Assembly (NCBI GenBank): GCA_902465105.1
Contig: CABQLM010000009.1
Location: 1-41,741, forward strand
Reading direction: 5' to 3'
Origin: an uncultured Collinsella sp.
GTDB taxonomy: Bacteria > Actinomycetota > Coriobacteriia > Coriobacteriales > Coriobacteriaceae
DNA length: 41,741 bases
Below the pieces are notes generated by a model that worked only from the letters and a program-made list of their open reading frames with translations, ran no database searches and was not told the origin of the DNA. Each line of letters starts with the position of its first letter. Position 1 is the stretch's first letter. The position numbers were made by a program, and so were the translations under genes. Shown here in pieces: positions 25,853 to 33,978 of this stretch.

Positions 25853-26935
25853 TTGTCTTTGTCCCATCCTTTGCCGCGCGAGCTGACGCGTCCCGTGTTT
25901 GTGGGCGACGTACAGATCGGTGGTGGCGCTCCGGTGGTGGTTCAGTCCATGACCTGCACCGACACTGCCGATGCTCGCTCTACACTTGCGCAGGTTCGCG
26001 CCTTGGCGCAAGCCGGTTGCGATATCGTGCGCGTGAGTGTGCCCACCGAGGCTGCGCTCGAAGGCTTTCGCACGATTTGTGCCGAGTCGCCGGTGCCGAT
26101 CGTTGCCGATATCCACTTTAATCACAAGCTGGCCATTGGCGCCGTTGAGGCCGGTGCCGCCAAGCTCCGCATTAATCCCGGCAACATCGGCGATTGGGCC
26201 AAGGTCGATGCCGTGATTGATGCTGCGGGCGCCGCTGGGTGCGCGATTCGCATTGGCGTGAACGCCGGCTCGCTTGAGCAGGATATTGCCGAGCGCGACG
26301 ATCTTACGCAGCCCGAAAAGCTTGTGATGTCGAGCGAGCGATTCGTCAAACATTTTGAGGATCGCGGTTTTACCAATATCGTGCTTTCCGCTAAGGCCCA
26401 TAGCGTGGCCACAACGCTTGATACCTATCGCGCCCTGTCGCGCGAGATACCGCATGTTCCGCTCCATCTGGGCGTGACGGAGGCGGGAACCAAGCTGCAG
26501 GGCACTATCAAAAGCTCCGTAGGCTTGGGTATCTTGCTTTCCGAAGGCATCGGCGACACCATGCGTGTGTCGCTCACGGCCGATCCGGTCGAGGAGCCGC
26601 CGGTCGCCTGGGGCATCCTGCAGTCCCTGGGCCTGCGTCGTCGTGGTCCCGAGATCGTCTCGTGCCCCACGTGTGCGCGCTGTCTGGTTAACCTCATCGC
26701 AATCGCGGAGGAGGTTACCGAGCGACTCAAGAACTATTCGGCTCCGCTTTCCATCGCCGTGATGGGGTGTGCCGTTAATGGCCCCGGCGAGGCTTCCGAC
26801 GCCGACCTGGGCGTGGCCTGTGGACGAGGTCAGGGCCTGCTCTTTTCGCATGGCCAGATCATTGGTAAAGTAGCTGAGGATCAAATTGTCGACGCGCTCA
26901 TGGCCGAGGTCGACAAGCTTATTGAGGAGAAATAA
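25853..26935 (+). CDS. ispG: 4-hydroxy-3-methylbut-2-enyl diphosphate synthase
   Basis: Iron-sulfur enzyme of the MEP pathway converting MEcPP to HMBPP. The barrel part has VVVQSMTCTDTAD and RVSVPTEAAL, the middle has HLGVTEAGT, and the 4Fe-4S ligands lie in SCPTCARC and VMGCAVNGPGEA. The start is TTG at 25853, eight bases after GGGGAG (25839-25844); the frame is open further upstream inside rseP but without conserved sequence. The 360-residue product fits the family. It sits between rseP and proS, a common bacterial order. Confidence 0.96.
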   Translation: MSLSHPLPRELTRPVFVGDVQIGGGAPVVVQSMTCTDTADARSTLAQVRALAQAGCDIVRVSVPTEAALEGFRTICAESPVPIVADIHFNHKLAIGAVEAGAAKLRINPGNIGDWAKVDAVIDAAGAAGCAIRIGVNAGSLEQDIAERDDLTQPEKLVMSSERFVKHFEDRGFTNIVLSAKAHSVATTLDTYRALSREIPHVPLHLGVTEAGTKLQGTIKSSVGLGILLSEGIGDTMRVSLTADPVEEPPVAWGILQSLGLRRRGPEIVSCPTCARCLVNLIAIAEEVTERLKNYSAPLSIAVMGCAVNGPGEASDADLGVACGRGQGLLFSHGQIIGKVAEDQIVDALMAEVDKLIEEK

Positions 26936-28657
26936 ATGACTCGAGCAATGTATATGTCTAAGCTTTACGCGCCGACGCTCAAAGAGGATCCGGCAGACGC
27001 CGAGCTTGCGAGCCACCGTCTGCTGCTTCGCGCCGGCATGATCCGCAAGGAGGCCGCCGGCCTGTATTCCTATCTGCCGCTCGCATGGCGCTCGATCCGC
27101 AAGATCGAGAACATCGTGCGCGACGAGATGGATGCCGCCGGTGCCCAGGAGCTCATGATGCCCATTATGGTCGACGCTGAGCTGTGGCGCGAATCCGGCC
27201 GCATCGACGCCTATGGCAAGGAGCTCGTGCGCTTTGATGACCGTCACGGCCGTGAGTTCGTGCTGGGTCCTACCCACGAGGAGACTGTCACCGCCCTGGT
27301 GCGCAATGAGCTGCGCTCCTATAAGCAGCTGCCTGTCAATCTCTACCACATCCAGGATAAGTTCCGCGACGAGTTCCGCCCCCGCTTTGGTCTGATGCGC
27401 GGTCGCGAGTTCATCATGAAGGACGCCTACAGCTTCTCTGCCACGCAGGAGAGCCTGCAAGAGGAGTACGACAAGATGAAGCAGGCCTACGCTAACATCT
27501 GCGAGCGCTGCTACATCAAGGCCTTGCCCGTCGTTGCCGACTCCGGCGAGATCGGTGGCGATACCTCCGTCGAGTACATGGCTTTGGCCGACGCCGGCGA
27601 GGCTTCGCTGGTCTACTGCGACGATTGCGGCTTTGCTGCCGATGACGAGGCGGCAAGCACCAAGGTCGTCGTGACTGAGGGTCCCGGCGACGGTACGCTC
27701 ACCAAGGTCGAGACTCCGGGCATGGGCACCATCGAGGCTGTTGCTAAGTTCTTTGGGTTCCCCGAGAACGGCACGCGCAAGTCCCTGGCGTTGATCGATG
27801 CCGAGGGTAAGCCCGTCGTGGCCATCGTCCCGGGCGATCATGAGCTTAACGACTGCAAGGCCGAGCACATCTTTGGCAAGGGTTATCGCATGATGACCGA
27901 TGATGAGCTTCAGACCTACGGTCTGCATAAGGGCTTTATCGGGCCGGTTAACCTGCCCGACGGCATTCGTCTGGTCTGCGACGAGAGTCTGCGTGAGTCC
28001 AAGCAGTGGGCTTGCGGTGCCAACGAGGTCGATTATCACTTTACCGGTGCTTGCCCCGAGCGCGACTTTACTGTCGATGAGTGGGCCGACCTGGTCACCG
28101 TCGTCGCCGGCGATCCCTGTCCGCACTGTGGCAAGCCGCTCTCCGCTGCCCGTGGCATCGAGGTCTCTCAGGTCTTCCAACTGGGTACCAAGTATTCCGA
28201 GGCTATGGGTGCCACCTTTATGGATGAGGACGGCAAGGAGAAGCCGCTCATCATGGGTTGCTACGGCGTGGGCGTGTCTCGCTCGCTCGCTGCCGTCGTG
28301 GAGCAACACAATGACGAGCATGGCATCGTCTGGCCGGTCTCTGTCGCTCCGTACGAGGTCGCGGTGATTCCGCTCGATCCCAAGAAGGAGGAGTGCGCAA
28401 CCGTCTGCGAACAGATTGTTGATGGTTTGTGCGCCGAGGGTATCGAGGTCGTCGTCGATGACCGTGACGAGCGTCCCGGCTTTAAGTTTGCCGACAACGA
28501 CCTTATGGGCTTCCCGTATCAAGTCGTTCTGGGTAAGCGTGGCCTCAAGAATGGCACGGTGGAGCTCAAGGACCGTGCCACGGGCGAGCGCGAGGATGTG
28601 GCGATCGACGAGGTTGTTGCCAAGGTCGCCGAGCTTGTGAAGGCTGCCCGTCGCTAA
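26936..28657 (+). CDS. proS: Prolyl-tRNA synthetase (bacterial type)
   Basis: Charges tRNA-Pro. Class II motifs are present: motif 1 near the start (LLLRAGMIRKEAAGLYSYLP), TxE-containing LGPTHEETVT, motif 2 RDEFRPRFGLMRGREFIMKD, and motif 3 CYGVGVSRSLAAVVEQ. The insertion domain between motifs 2 and 3 (about 225-400) is the editing module that clears alanyl-tRNA-Pro, typical of the bacterial form. 573 residues is normal. The ATG shares its A with the ispG stop; GAGGAG lies a few bases upstream. A long terminator follows. Confidence 0.97.
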   Translation: MTRAMYMSKLYAPTLKEDPADAELASHRLLLRAGMIRKEAAGLYSYLPLAWRSIRKIENIVRDEMDAAGAQELMMPIMVDAELWRESGRIDAYGKELVRFDDRHGREFVLGPTHEETVTALVRNELRSYKQLPVNLYHIQDKFRDEFRPRFGLMRGREFIMKDAYSFSATQESLQEEYDKMKQAYANICERCYIKALPVVADSGEIGGDTSVEYMALADAGEASLVYCDDCGFAADDEAASTKVVVTEGPGDGTLTKVETPGMGTIEAVAKFFGFPENGTRKSLALIDAEGKPVVAIVPGDHELNDCKAEHIFGKGYRMMTDDELQTYGLHKGFIGPVNLPDGIRLVCDESLRESKQWACGANEVDYHFTGACPERDFTVDEWADLVTVVAGDPCPHCGKPLSAARGIEVSQVFQLGTKYSEAMGATFMDEDGKEKPLIMGCYGVGVSRSLAAVVEQHNDEHGIVWPVSVAPYEVAVIPLDPKKEECATVCEQIVDGLCAEGIEVVVDDRDERPGFKFADNDLMGFPYQVVLGKRGLKNGTVELKDRATGEREDVAIDEVVAKVAELVKAARR

Positions 28658-28687
28658 TCGACGTTTCTGCTATTAGATGTAATTGCG

Positions 28688-28735
28688 GGACTGCCCCGTA
28701 TCTCTCTTAGGATGAGATGCGGGGCAGTCCTTTTT
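28688..28735 (+). terminator. Terminator after proS
   Basis: GGACTGCCCCG plus TATCTC pairs with GAGATG plus CGGGGCAGTCC (28688-28730), a 17-pair stem with one wobble, followed by TTTTT. It ends the pyrH-proS run. Confidence 0.93.
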
Positions 28736-28760
28736 GTTGCGTGAATAAGTTCGACGGGTT

Positions 28761-28799
28761 AAAGGAAACCCCACAGCCCAAATGAGCTGCGGGGTTTCC
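28761..28799 (-). terminator. Reverse-strand terminator after the phosphotransferase gene
   Basis: GGAAACCCC (28764-28772) and CAGC pair with GCTG and GGGGTTTCC (to 28799) with one mismatch. Read on the reverse strand it is followed by TTT (28763-28761), so it serves the gene at 28835-29599. Confidence 0.75.
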
Positions 28800-28834
28800 C
28801 TAGTGCCTCCGATGCGAAATGAATCGCTCAGATA

Positions 28835-29599
28835 TTACTGATAATCGACGACGTCAATCCAGTTCTTCAGGAACTCATCGTTCACGTTGCGCTTGCGAGC
28901 GAGCTCGGAAGCGGCGACGATGCTCGTCCACTGACGCACGACCTGCATGGGCATGTCGGCGCGGTCGCAGTAGAGCTCCAGGTAGGCCTCGGCCTGGTCC
29001 TTGCTGTTGAGGGCAAAGAGCAGGTAGGTGGTGGCAACGTCGGCAGCAGGGGAGCCCTGGGTGGCGTGTGCCCAGTCGCACACATAGAGCTGGCCGTCGT
29101 CGCCGACGATGACGTTGGAGGGGTTGAAGTCGCCGTGGCAGACCTTGAACTCCTTGGTCATGCCGTCCAGACGCTCCTGAAGGTTGTAGCGCGTGGTGGC
29201 ATTGAGCTGATCAAGGCTGTCGATCATGCGGGCGAACTTGTCGCGCTGACGGTTGAGCAGCGGGGAGGTGTAGCCGTGGATCTCGATCTGGAGGTCGACG
29301 AACATCTCGAGGTACTCACCAAAGCGCTGAGGCTCGGCAGTCATCTTCTCGGCAAGGGTGGTGCCCGGAACCTTCTCGGTCACGAGCGCCCAGCCGTTGG
29401 CGTTCTCGAGCTGGGAAACCTCGAGAGCCTTGGGGCTGCGGATGCCGCACTCATTGATGCGGGCAAGATTCAAAGCCTCGTTGAACACGTCGGAGACAGG
29501 CTTGGTCTCGTTAAAGACCTTGACAATCTTGTCGCCCAGGTCGTAAACGACCTTGTTGCCACGGCGGACGAGCTCGGTCTTGGAATCGGGTAGCAGCAT
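28835..29599 (-). CDS. Kinase-fold phosphotransferase (aminoglycoside phosphotransferase superfamily)
   Basis: A 254-residue protein of the APH/choline-kinase superfamily, resembling the TIGR02172 group; substrate unknown. Visible kinase elements: Lys27 (KIVKVF), Glu41 in the following helix, the catalytic loop HGDFNPSN (155-162, Asp157 and Asn162) and the metal-binding Asp175 in CDWAHAT. No signal peptide or membrane segment. It follows adhE on the same strand after 137 bases with a large hairpin between, and has GAAAGGAT before its ATG. A small-molecule kinase is the likely activity; antibiotic resistance should not be assumed from the fold alone. Confidence 0.82.
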   Translation of the reverse strand: MLLPDSKTELVRRGNKVVYDLGDKIVKVFNETKPVSDVFNEALNLARINECGIRSPKALEVSQLENANGWALVTEKVPGTTLAEKMTAEPQRFGEYLEMFVDLQIEIHGYTSPLLNRQRDKFARMIDSLDQLNATTRYNLQERLDGMTKEFKVCHGDFNPSNVIVGDDGQLYVCDWAHATQGSPAADVATTYLLFALNSKDQAEAYLELYCDRADMPMQVVRQWTSIVAASELARKRNVNDEFLKNWIDVVDYQ

Positions 29600-29631
29600 G
29601 GTTGCATCCTTTCAACGATGCGATAGAAGCG

Positions 29632-29670
29632 ACGGCGGGGGTGTGTGAAACACCCGTGTACCCCCGCCGT
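29632..29670 (-). promoter_or_regulatory. Perfect inverted repeat between adhE and the phosphotransferase gene
   Basis: ACGGCGGGGGT (29632-29642) and ACCCCCGCCGT (29660-29670) are exactly complementary. There is no T-tract on the reverse strand after it, so it may be a weak terminator, processing site or operator rather than a classic intrinsic terminator. Confidence 0.5.
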
Positions 29671-29687
29671 TAAAAACCGTGCTAAAA

Positions 29688-29738
29688 CTAGCAGACGGCG
29701 TAGTCCTGGGGCTCGCGGCCGTAGTAGGCGTCCAGGTT
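29688..29738 (-). other. Out-of-frame C-terminal tail of AdhE
   Basis: Just past the adhE stop, the +1 frame encodes N-L-DAYYGREPQDYAVC and then TAG. This matches the end of other AdhE proteins, where a LxxEIK(E/Q)-x-LDTYYGRD-like sequence follows directly. The upstream frame stops at CTC TAA C, so either a one-base insertion truncates AdhE or a +1 shift restores it. Confidence 0.75.
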
Positions 29739-32337
29739 AGAGCTCCTTGATCTCGCTCATGAGCGGGTAGCGCGGGTTAGCGCCGGTGCACTGGTCATTG
29801 AATGCCTGCTCGGTCATCTCGTCGAGGGTGTCGAGGAAGTACTGCTCGTCAACACCGTAGTCGGCGATGGTCTTCTTGACGCCGATGAAGTCCTTGAGCT
29901 CCTCGAGCTTCGTGATGAAGTTCTCGAAGACCTCCTTGTCGTCCTTGCCCTCGATGCCGCAGTACTTGGCCATCTCGGCGTAGTTGTGCAGCGCGTTGGG
30001 GTAAGGATACTGGGAGAAGGTACCCATCTTGACGGGAGCCTCGGCGGCGTTGTAGCGCATAACGCGGGTCAGGATGACGGCGTTTGCGAGGCCGTGGGGC
30101 AGGTGATGGAAAGCGCCGAGCTTGTGGGCCATGGAGTGGTTGAGGCCCAGGAAGGCGTTGGCGAAGGCCATACCGGCCATGCAGGAGGCGTTGTGCATCT
30201 CCTCGCGGGCATGCGGGTCCTTGGCGCCGTTCGTGAAGCTGGAGGGCAGGTTCTCAAAGACGAGCTTGGCAGCGCGCTCGGAGAGGCCCTTGGTGTAGTC
30301 GGAAGCCATGATGGAGACGTAGGACTCGATGGCGTGGGTCATGACGTCGATGCCGGAGGCAGCGGTCAGGCCGCGCGGGGCGGTCATGCAGTTGTCGGCG
30401 TCGACGATAGCCATGTTGGGGAGCAGCGCGTAGTCGGCGAGCGGCCACTTGATGCCGGTCTCCTTGTCGGTGATGATGGCGAACGGCGTGCACTCGGAGC
30501 CGGTACCCGAGGAGGTCGGGACGGCGACGAAGTAGGCCTTCTTGCCCATCTCGGGGAAGGTGAAGATACGCTTGCGGATGTCCATGAAGTCCATGGCCAT
30601 GTCCTCAAACTTGCACTCGGGGTGCTCGTACATCATCCACATGATCTTGCCGGCGTCCATAGCGGAGCCACCGCCGACGGCGATGATGACGTCCGGCTCA
30701 AAGAGAGCCATCTGCTTGGCGCCACGACGTGCGCACTGCAGCGACGGATCGGGCTCGACGTCATAGAAGCAGTCGTGGGCGATGCCCATCTCGTCGAGCT
30801 TGGCCTCGATGGCGCGGGTGTTGCCATTCTTGAAGAGGAACTGGTCGGTGACGATGAAGGCGCGCTTCTTGCCCATGACGGTACCGAGCTCGTCGAGAGC
30901 GACGGGCGTGGAACCCTTCTTGAAGTAGACCTTCTCGGGAGCGCGGAACCACAGCATGTTCTCACGGCGCTCGGCCACAGTCTTAACGTTGATCAAGTGC
31001 TTCACCCCAACGTTCTCGGAGACGGAGTTGCCGCCCCAGGAGCCGCAGCCCAGGGTCAGAGACGGCTTCATGCCAAAGTTGTACAGGTCACCGATGCCGC
31101 CGTGCGAGGACGGGGTGTTGATGACGATACGGCAGGCCTTCATGACGTGCTCGAACAGGCTGATCTTCTCGGCCTGGGCGGGGTGCACGTACAGAGAGGC
31201 GGTGTGGCCCGGGCCACCGGCGAGCACCAGGTGCTCGGCCTTGTCGACGGCCTCCTGGAAGTCCTTGGCGTGGTACATGGCCAGGACCGGGGAGAGCTTC
31301 TCGTGGGAGAACTCCTCCTTGGCGGGGTCAGTGGAGGTGACCTCGGCGATCAGGATCTTGGTCTTGGCGGGAACCTCGATGCCGGCGAGCTCGGCGATCT
31401 TGGCGGCAGCCATGCCGGGGATGCGGTGATCGAGGGCGCCGTTCTTGAACATGGCGGCACGCAGAGCCTCCATCTCGGCACCCTGCTTGACGAAGTAGCA
31501 GCCGCGCTTTTGGAACTCGGCCTTAACCTGGTCATAGATGGTGTCGATAACGGTCACGGACTGCTCGGAAGCGCAGATCATGCCGTTGTCGAAGGTCTTG
31601 GAGTGGATGATGGAGTTGACGGCGAGCAGCACGTCGGCGGTGTCGTCGATGATGACCGGGGTGTTACCGGCGCCAACGCCCAGGGCGGGCTTGCCCGAGG
31701 AGTAGGCGGCCTTGACCATGCCCGGGCCACCGGTGGCGAGGATGATGTCGACGTCGCGCATGACCATGTTGGTCAGCTCGATGGAGGGGACATCGACCCA
31801 GCCGATGATGCCCTCGGGGGCGCCGGCCTTGACGGCGGCGTCAAGCACGAGCTTGGCGGCGGCGATGGTGCACTTGGCGGCTGCCGGGTGCGGGGAGATG
31901 ATGATGCCGTTGCGGGTCTTCAGGCTGATCAGCGTCTTGAAGATCGCGGTGGAGGTGGGGTTGGTCGTCGGGATGACGGCGCCCACGATGCCGATGGGCT
32001 CGGCGATCTTGGTGATGCCGTAGGCCTCGTCGCGCTCCAGAACGCCACAGGTCTTGGTGTTCTTGTAAGCGTTGTAGATGTACTCTGCGGCGTAGTGGTT
32101 CTTGATGACCTTGTCCTCAAGAACGCCGCGGCCGGTCTCCTCGATGGCCATCTTCGCCAACGGGATACGAGCCTTGTTGGCGGCCATGGCGGCCTCATAG
32201 AAGATCTTGTCGACCTGCTCCTGCGTGTACGTAGCAAAAAGCGCCTGGGCCTCTCGCATCTGAGCGAGCTTAGCCTCAAGCGCCTCTACGTTGTCCACAA
32301 TTGCGGGAGTAGTGTTTTCCGGTGACTTTTTCACCAT
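29737..32337 (-). CDS. adhE: Bifunctional acetaldehyde/alcohol dehydrogenase AdhE
   Basis: Reduces acetyl-CoA to acetaldehyde and then ethanol, regenerating two NAD per turn in fermentation. The N-terminal aldehyde dehydrogenase domain (about 1-440) has catalytic Cys255 in GMICASEQS; the C-terminal iron-dependent alcohol dehydrogenase (about 450-866) has GGGSAMDAGK, ASGIDVMTHAIESY and the iron-ligand stretch NHSMAHKLGAFHHLPHG. AAGGAG precedes the ATG. The frame stops after PRYPLMSEIKEL, whereas family members continue with a LDTYYGRD-like tail that is present here one base out of frame. 866 residues is therefore 16 short. Such proteins assemble into spirosomes; effect of the missing tail unknown. 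Confidence 0.95.
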   Translation of the reverse strand: MVKKSPENTTPAIVDNVEALEAKLAQMREAQALFATYTQEQVDKIFYEAAMAANKARIPLAKMAIEETGRGVLEDKVIKNHYAAEYIYNAYKNTKTCGVLERDEAYGITKIAEPIGIVGAVIPTTNPTSTAIFKTLISLKTRNGIIISPHPAAAKCTIAAAKLVLDAAVKAGAPEGIIGWVDVPSIELTNMVMRDVDIILATGGPGMVKAAYSSGKPALGVGAGNTPVIIDDTADVLLAVNSIIHSKTFDNGMICASEQSVTVIDTIYDQVKAEFQKRGCYFVKQGAEMEALRAAMFKNGALDHRIPGMAAAKIAELAGIEVPAKTKILIAEVTSTDPAKEEFSHEKLSPVLAMYHAKDFQEAVDKAEHLVLAGGPGHTASLYVHPAQAEKISLFEHVMKACRIVINTPSSHGGIGDLYNFGMKPSLTLGCGSWGGNSVSENVGVKHLINVKTVAERRENMLWFRAPEKVYFKKGSTPVALDELGTVMGKKRAFIVTDQFLFKNGNTRAIEAKLDEMGIAHDCFYDVEPDPSLQCARRGAKQMALFEPDVIIAVGGGSAMDAGKIMWMMYEHPECKFEDMAMDFMDIRKRIFTFPEMGKKAYFVAVPTSSGTGSECTPFAIITDKETGIKWPLADYALLPNMAIVDADNCMTAPRGLTAASGIDVMTHAIESYVSIMASDYTKGLSERAAKLVFENLPSSFTNGAKDPHAREEMHNASCMAGMAFANAFLGLNHSMAHKLGAFHHLPHGLANAVILTRVMRYNAAEAPVKMGTFSQYPYPNALHNYAEMAKYCGIEGKDDKEVFENFITKLEELKDFIGVKKTIADYGVDEQYFLDTLDEMTEQAFNDQCTGANPRYPLMSEIKEL

Positions 32338-32648
32338 TTGTGTCTCCTTGCGATCGGAGATTTACCCTACGTCTTGCATGATAGCAATAAATAATTCGGT
32401 AAACGGTAAGATTCCTCTAAAAGGCACACTAAAACGCTTCAACAAACTGAAGCGATTCAACTAAATAATGCTGTCTAGCGTAGGGAAGAACGGAAGCTTT
32501 GCACCGTGTTGGAGCCCTGAAGCCGTATTGGCCAGCATTTGGTTCCAGAGGGGTTTTGGCTTAAAGGCGTCGGGTTGTCGAGAACGACTTTTTGCATATA
32601 CATATGCGAAAAGTCGTTGTCTTACGATCAGCTGGTAGTCAATACACC
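32338..32648 (-). promoter_or_regulatory. adhE upstream region with inverted repeats
   Basis: The 412 bases between adhE and rpmB hold no convincing gene. On the adhE side lie CGCTTCA-N6-TGAAGCG (32435-32454), a tandem GGTAAA/GGTAAG near 32398-32410 and, reading the reverse strand, a possible -10 TATCAT within TTGC-N6-GCAA. Farther out is a 36-base near-perfect palindrome at 32583-32618. These are candidates for redox-responsive adhE control; no regulator is identified. Confidence 0.4.
32583..32618. repeat. 36-base palindrome between adhE and rpmB
   Basis: AACGACTTTT-T-GCATAT and ATATGC-G-AAAAGTCGTT are complementary apart from one T/G pair, around a two-base centre. No T-tract follows on either strand. 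An operator or a remnant repeat is possible. Confidence 0.5.
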
Positions 32649-32683
32649 AAAAAGGCGCCCTCCGTAGGGGAGGACGCCTTTGG
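32649..32683 (-). terminator. Terminator after rpmB
   Basis: On the reverse strand AAAGGCG-T-CCTCC pairs with GGAGG-G-CGCCTTT and runs into TTTTT. It lies about 70 bases past the rpmB stop; the intervening 3' UTR has AGGTCTT/AAGACCT arms that may fold too. Confidence 0.85.
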
Positions 32684-32749
32684 TAAGTTCTATATGAACG
32701 CGAGGTCTTTGACCCGGAGAGTCCGAGGTACTTGTTGGTAAGACCTTAT

Positions 32750-32938
32750 TTAGGAGCGCGCAACCTTGCCGGACTTGAGGCAGGTGGAGCAAACGTTCAT
32801 CTTGCGACGATGACCATCGACGACGACGTAGACGCGCTGAATGTTGGGGCGGAACTTACGGTTGGTGACGCGGTGAGAGTGGCTGATGGAGCGACCGGCA
32901 ACGGGGTGCTTACCGCAAACTTCGCATACTTTGGACAT
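32750..32938 (-). CDS. rpmB: 50S ribosomal protein L28 (zinc-type)
   Basis: L28 lies near the E-site of the large subunit. The 62-residue product starts MSKVCEVCGKHPVAGRSISHSHR and contains a second Cys pair, CSTC, so it is the zinc-binding C+ form. ATG 32938 follows AAGGAGG with proper spacing; an upstream in-frame start at 32986 adds 16 unconserved residues. The gene is transcribed alone, divergently from the pyr operon. Confidence 0.97.
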   Translation of the reverse strand: MSKVCEVCGKHPVAGRSISHSHRVTNRKFRPNIQRVYVVVDGHRRKMNVCSTCLKSGKVARS

Positions 32939-32992
32939 AACTGACCCTCCTTGGGCGACAAACGAACATGTCGCGTTAACAAACAAGCCTGA

Positions 32993-33001
32993 ACTATAGC
33001 A
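32993..33001 (-). promoter_or_regulatory. Extended -10 promoter of rpmB
   Basis: On the reverse strand TGC directly precedes TATAGT, an extended -10 (TGN-TATAAT-like), about 55 bases upstream of the rpmB ATG. No clear -35 is seen. Confidence 0.5.
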
Positions 33002-33250
33002 CAGAAGCAGCTCCCTGTGCGTAATCTACACAGAGTTATTTCTCTTATGGCGATAGTGCCCACGCCACGGCCCTGGACGTAGATCCGATTTGCGTGCAGC
33101 AGAGGGGATTATGCCAGCTCGTGCGTGCGTTTTCAAGCTCGTCCCGCAAATATATATAGGTTTATGGAGCGAATGGCTCCGTTTATGGATTGCCTTGTAT
33201 TTATACTCGCAATTGAGCCCGAGGTTGGCTACACTATGCCTTGACCATTA
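33002..33250 (+). other. Intergenic stretch between rpmB and the pyr leader
   Basis: No gene seen. It holds a GGAGC/GCTCC hairpin flanked by direct TTTATGG repeats (about 33163-33188) and possible -10 hexamers TATACT (about 33202-33207) and TACACT (about 33229-33234), none with a good -35. The pyr promoter is probably here. Confidence 0.4.
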
Positions 33251-33260
33251 AAGGGGTACG

Positions 33261-33350
33261 AGATGCCCACATGGAACTACATTGCTGCCATAGAGCAGCC
33301 CTTCCTGTGGGTGTCTGGTCCGCTTTGAGCGGTCAGGCATCTATTTTTTT
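33261..33350 (+). promoter_or_regulatory. pyr operon leader: putative attenuator
   Basis: AGATGCC (33261-33267) can pair with GGCATCT (33336-33342), which abuts a run of seven T (33344-33350), forming a terminator-like base. The same segment, AGATGCCCACA (33261-33271), can instead pair over 11 positions with TGTGGGTGTCT (33306-33316). Inner hairpins GCTGC/GCAGC (33284-33299) and CCGCT/AGCGG (about 33320-33331) are also present. The alternatives are mutually exclusive, as in attenuation. Confidence 0.55.
33263..33328 (+). CDS. Putative pyr leader peptide, 21 residues
   Basis: A short frame starting ATG at 33263 and ending TGA at 33328, preceded by AAAGGGG with six-base spacing, a good Shine-Dalgarno. 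It begins MPTWNYIAAIEQ and ends FLWVSGPL. The start codon lies inside the 5' arm of the attenuator and the stop inside its last inner hairpin, so ribosome position would decide which pairing forms. No homology is claimed; the evidence is position, ribosome-binding site and structure. Confidence 0.5.
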   Translation: MPTWNYIAAIEQPFLWVSGPL

Positions 33351-33377
33351 GACTGTGTCAGCAGTCAAGACATGTGA

Positions 33378-33974
<597 letters not shown>

Positions 33975-33978
33975 TACC

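Noticed and set aside
25829..28522. Reverse-strand open frame of 897 codons opposite ispG-proS
   Set aside because: Shadow of high-G+C codon usage; both forward genes are unambiguous.
29986..32325. Forward open frame of 779 codons opposite adhE
   Set aside because: Low-complexity Gly/Asp/Val-rich shadow of adhE.
32338..32750. A Rex operator or a gene in the adhE-rpmB gap
   Set aside because: No match to the Rex consensus as I know it, and no frame with a ribosome-binding site.
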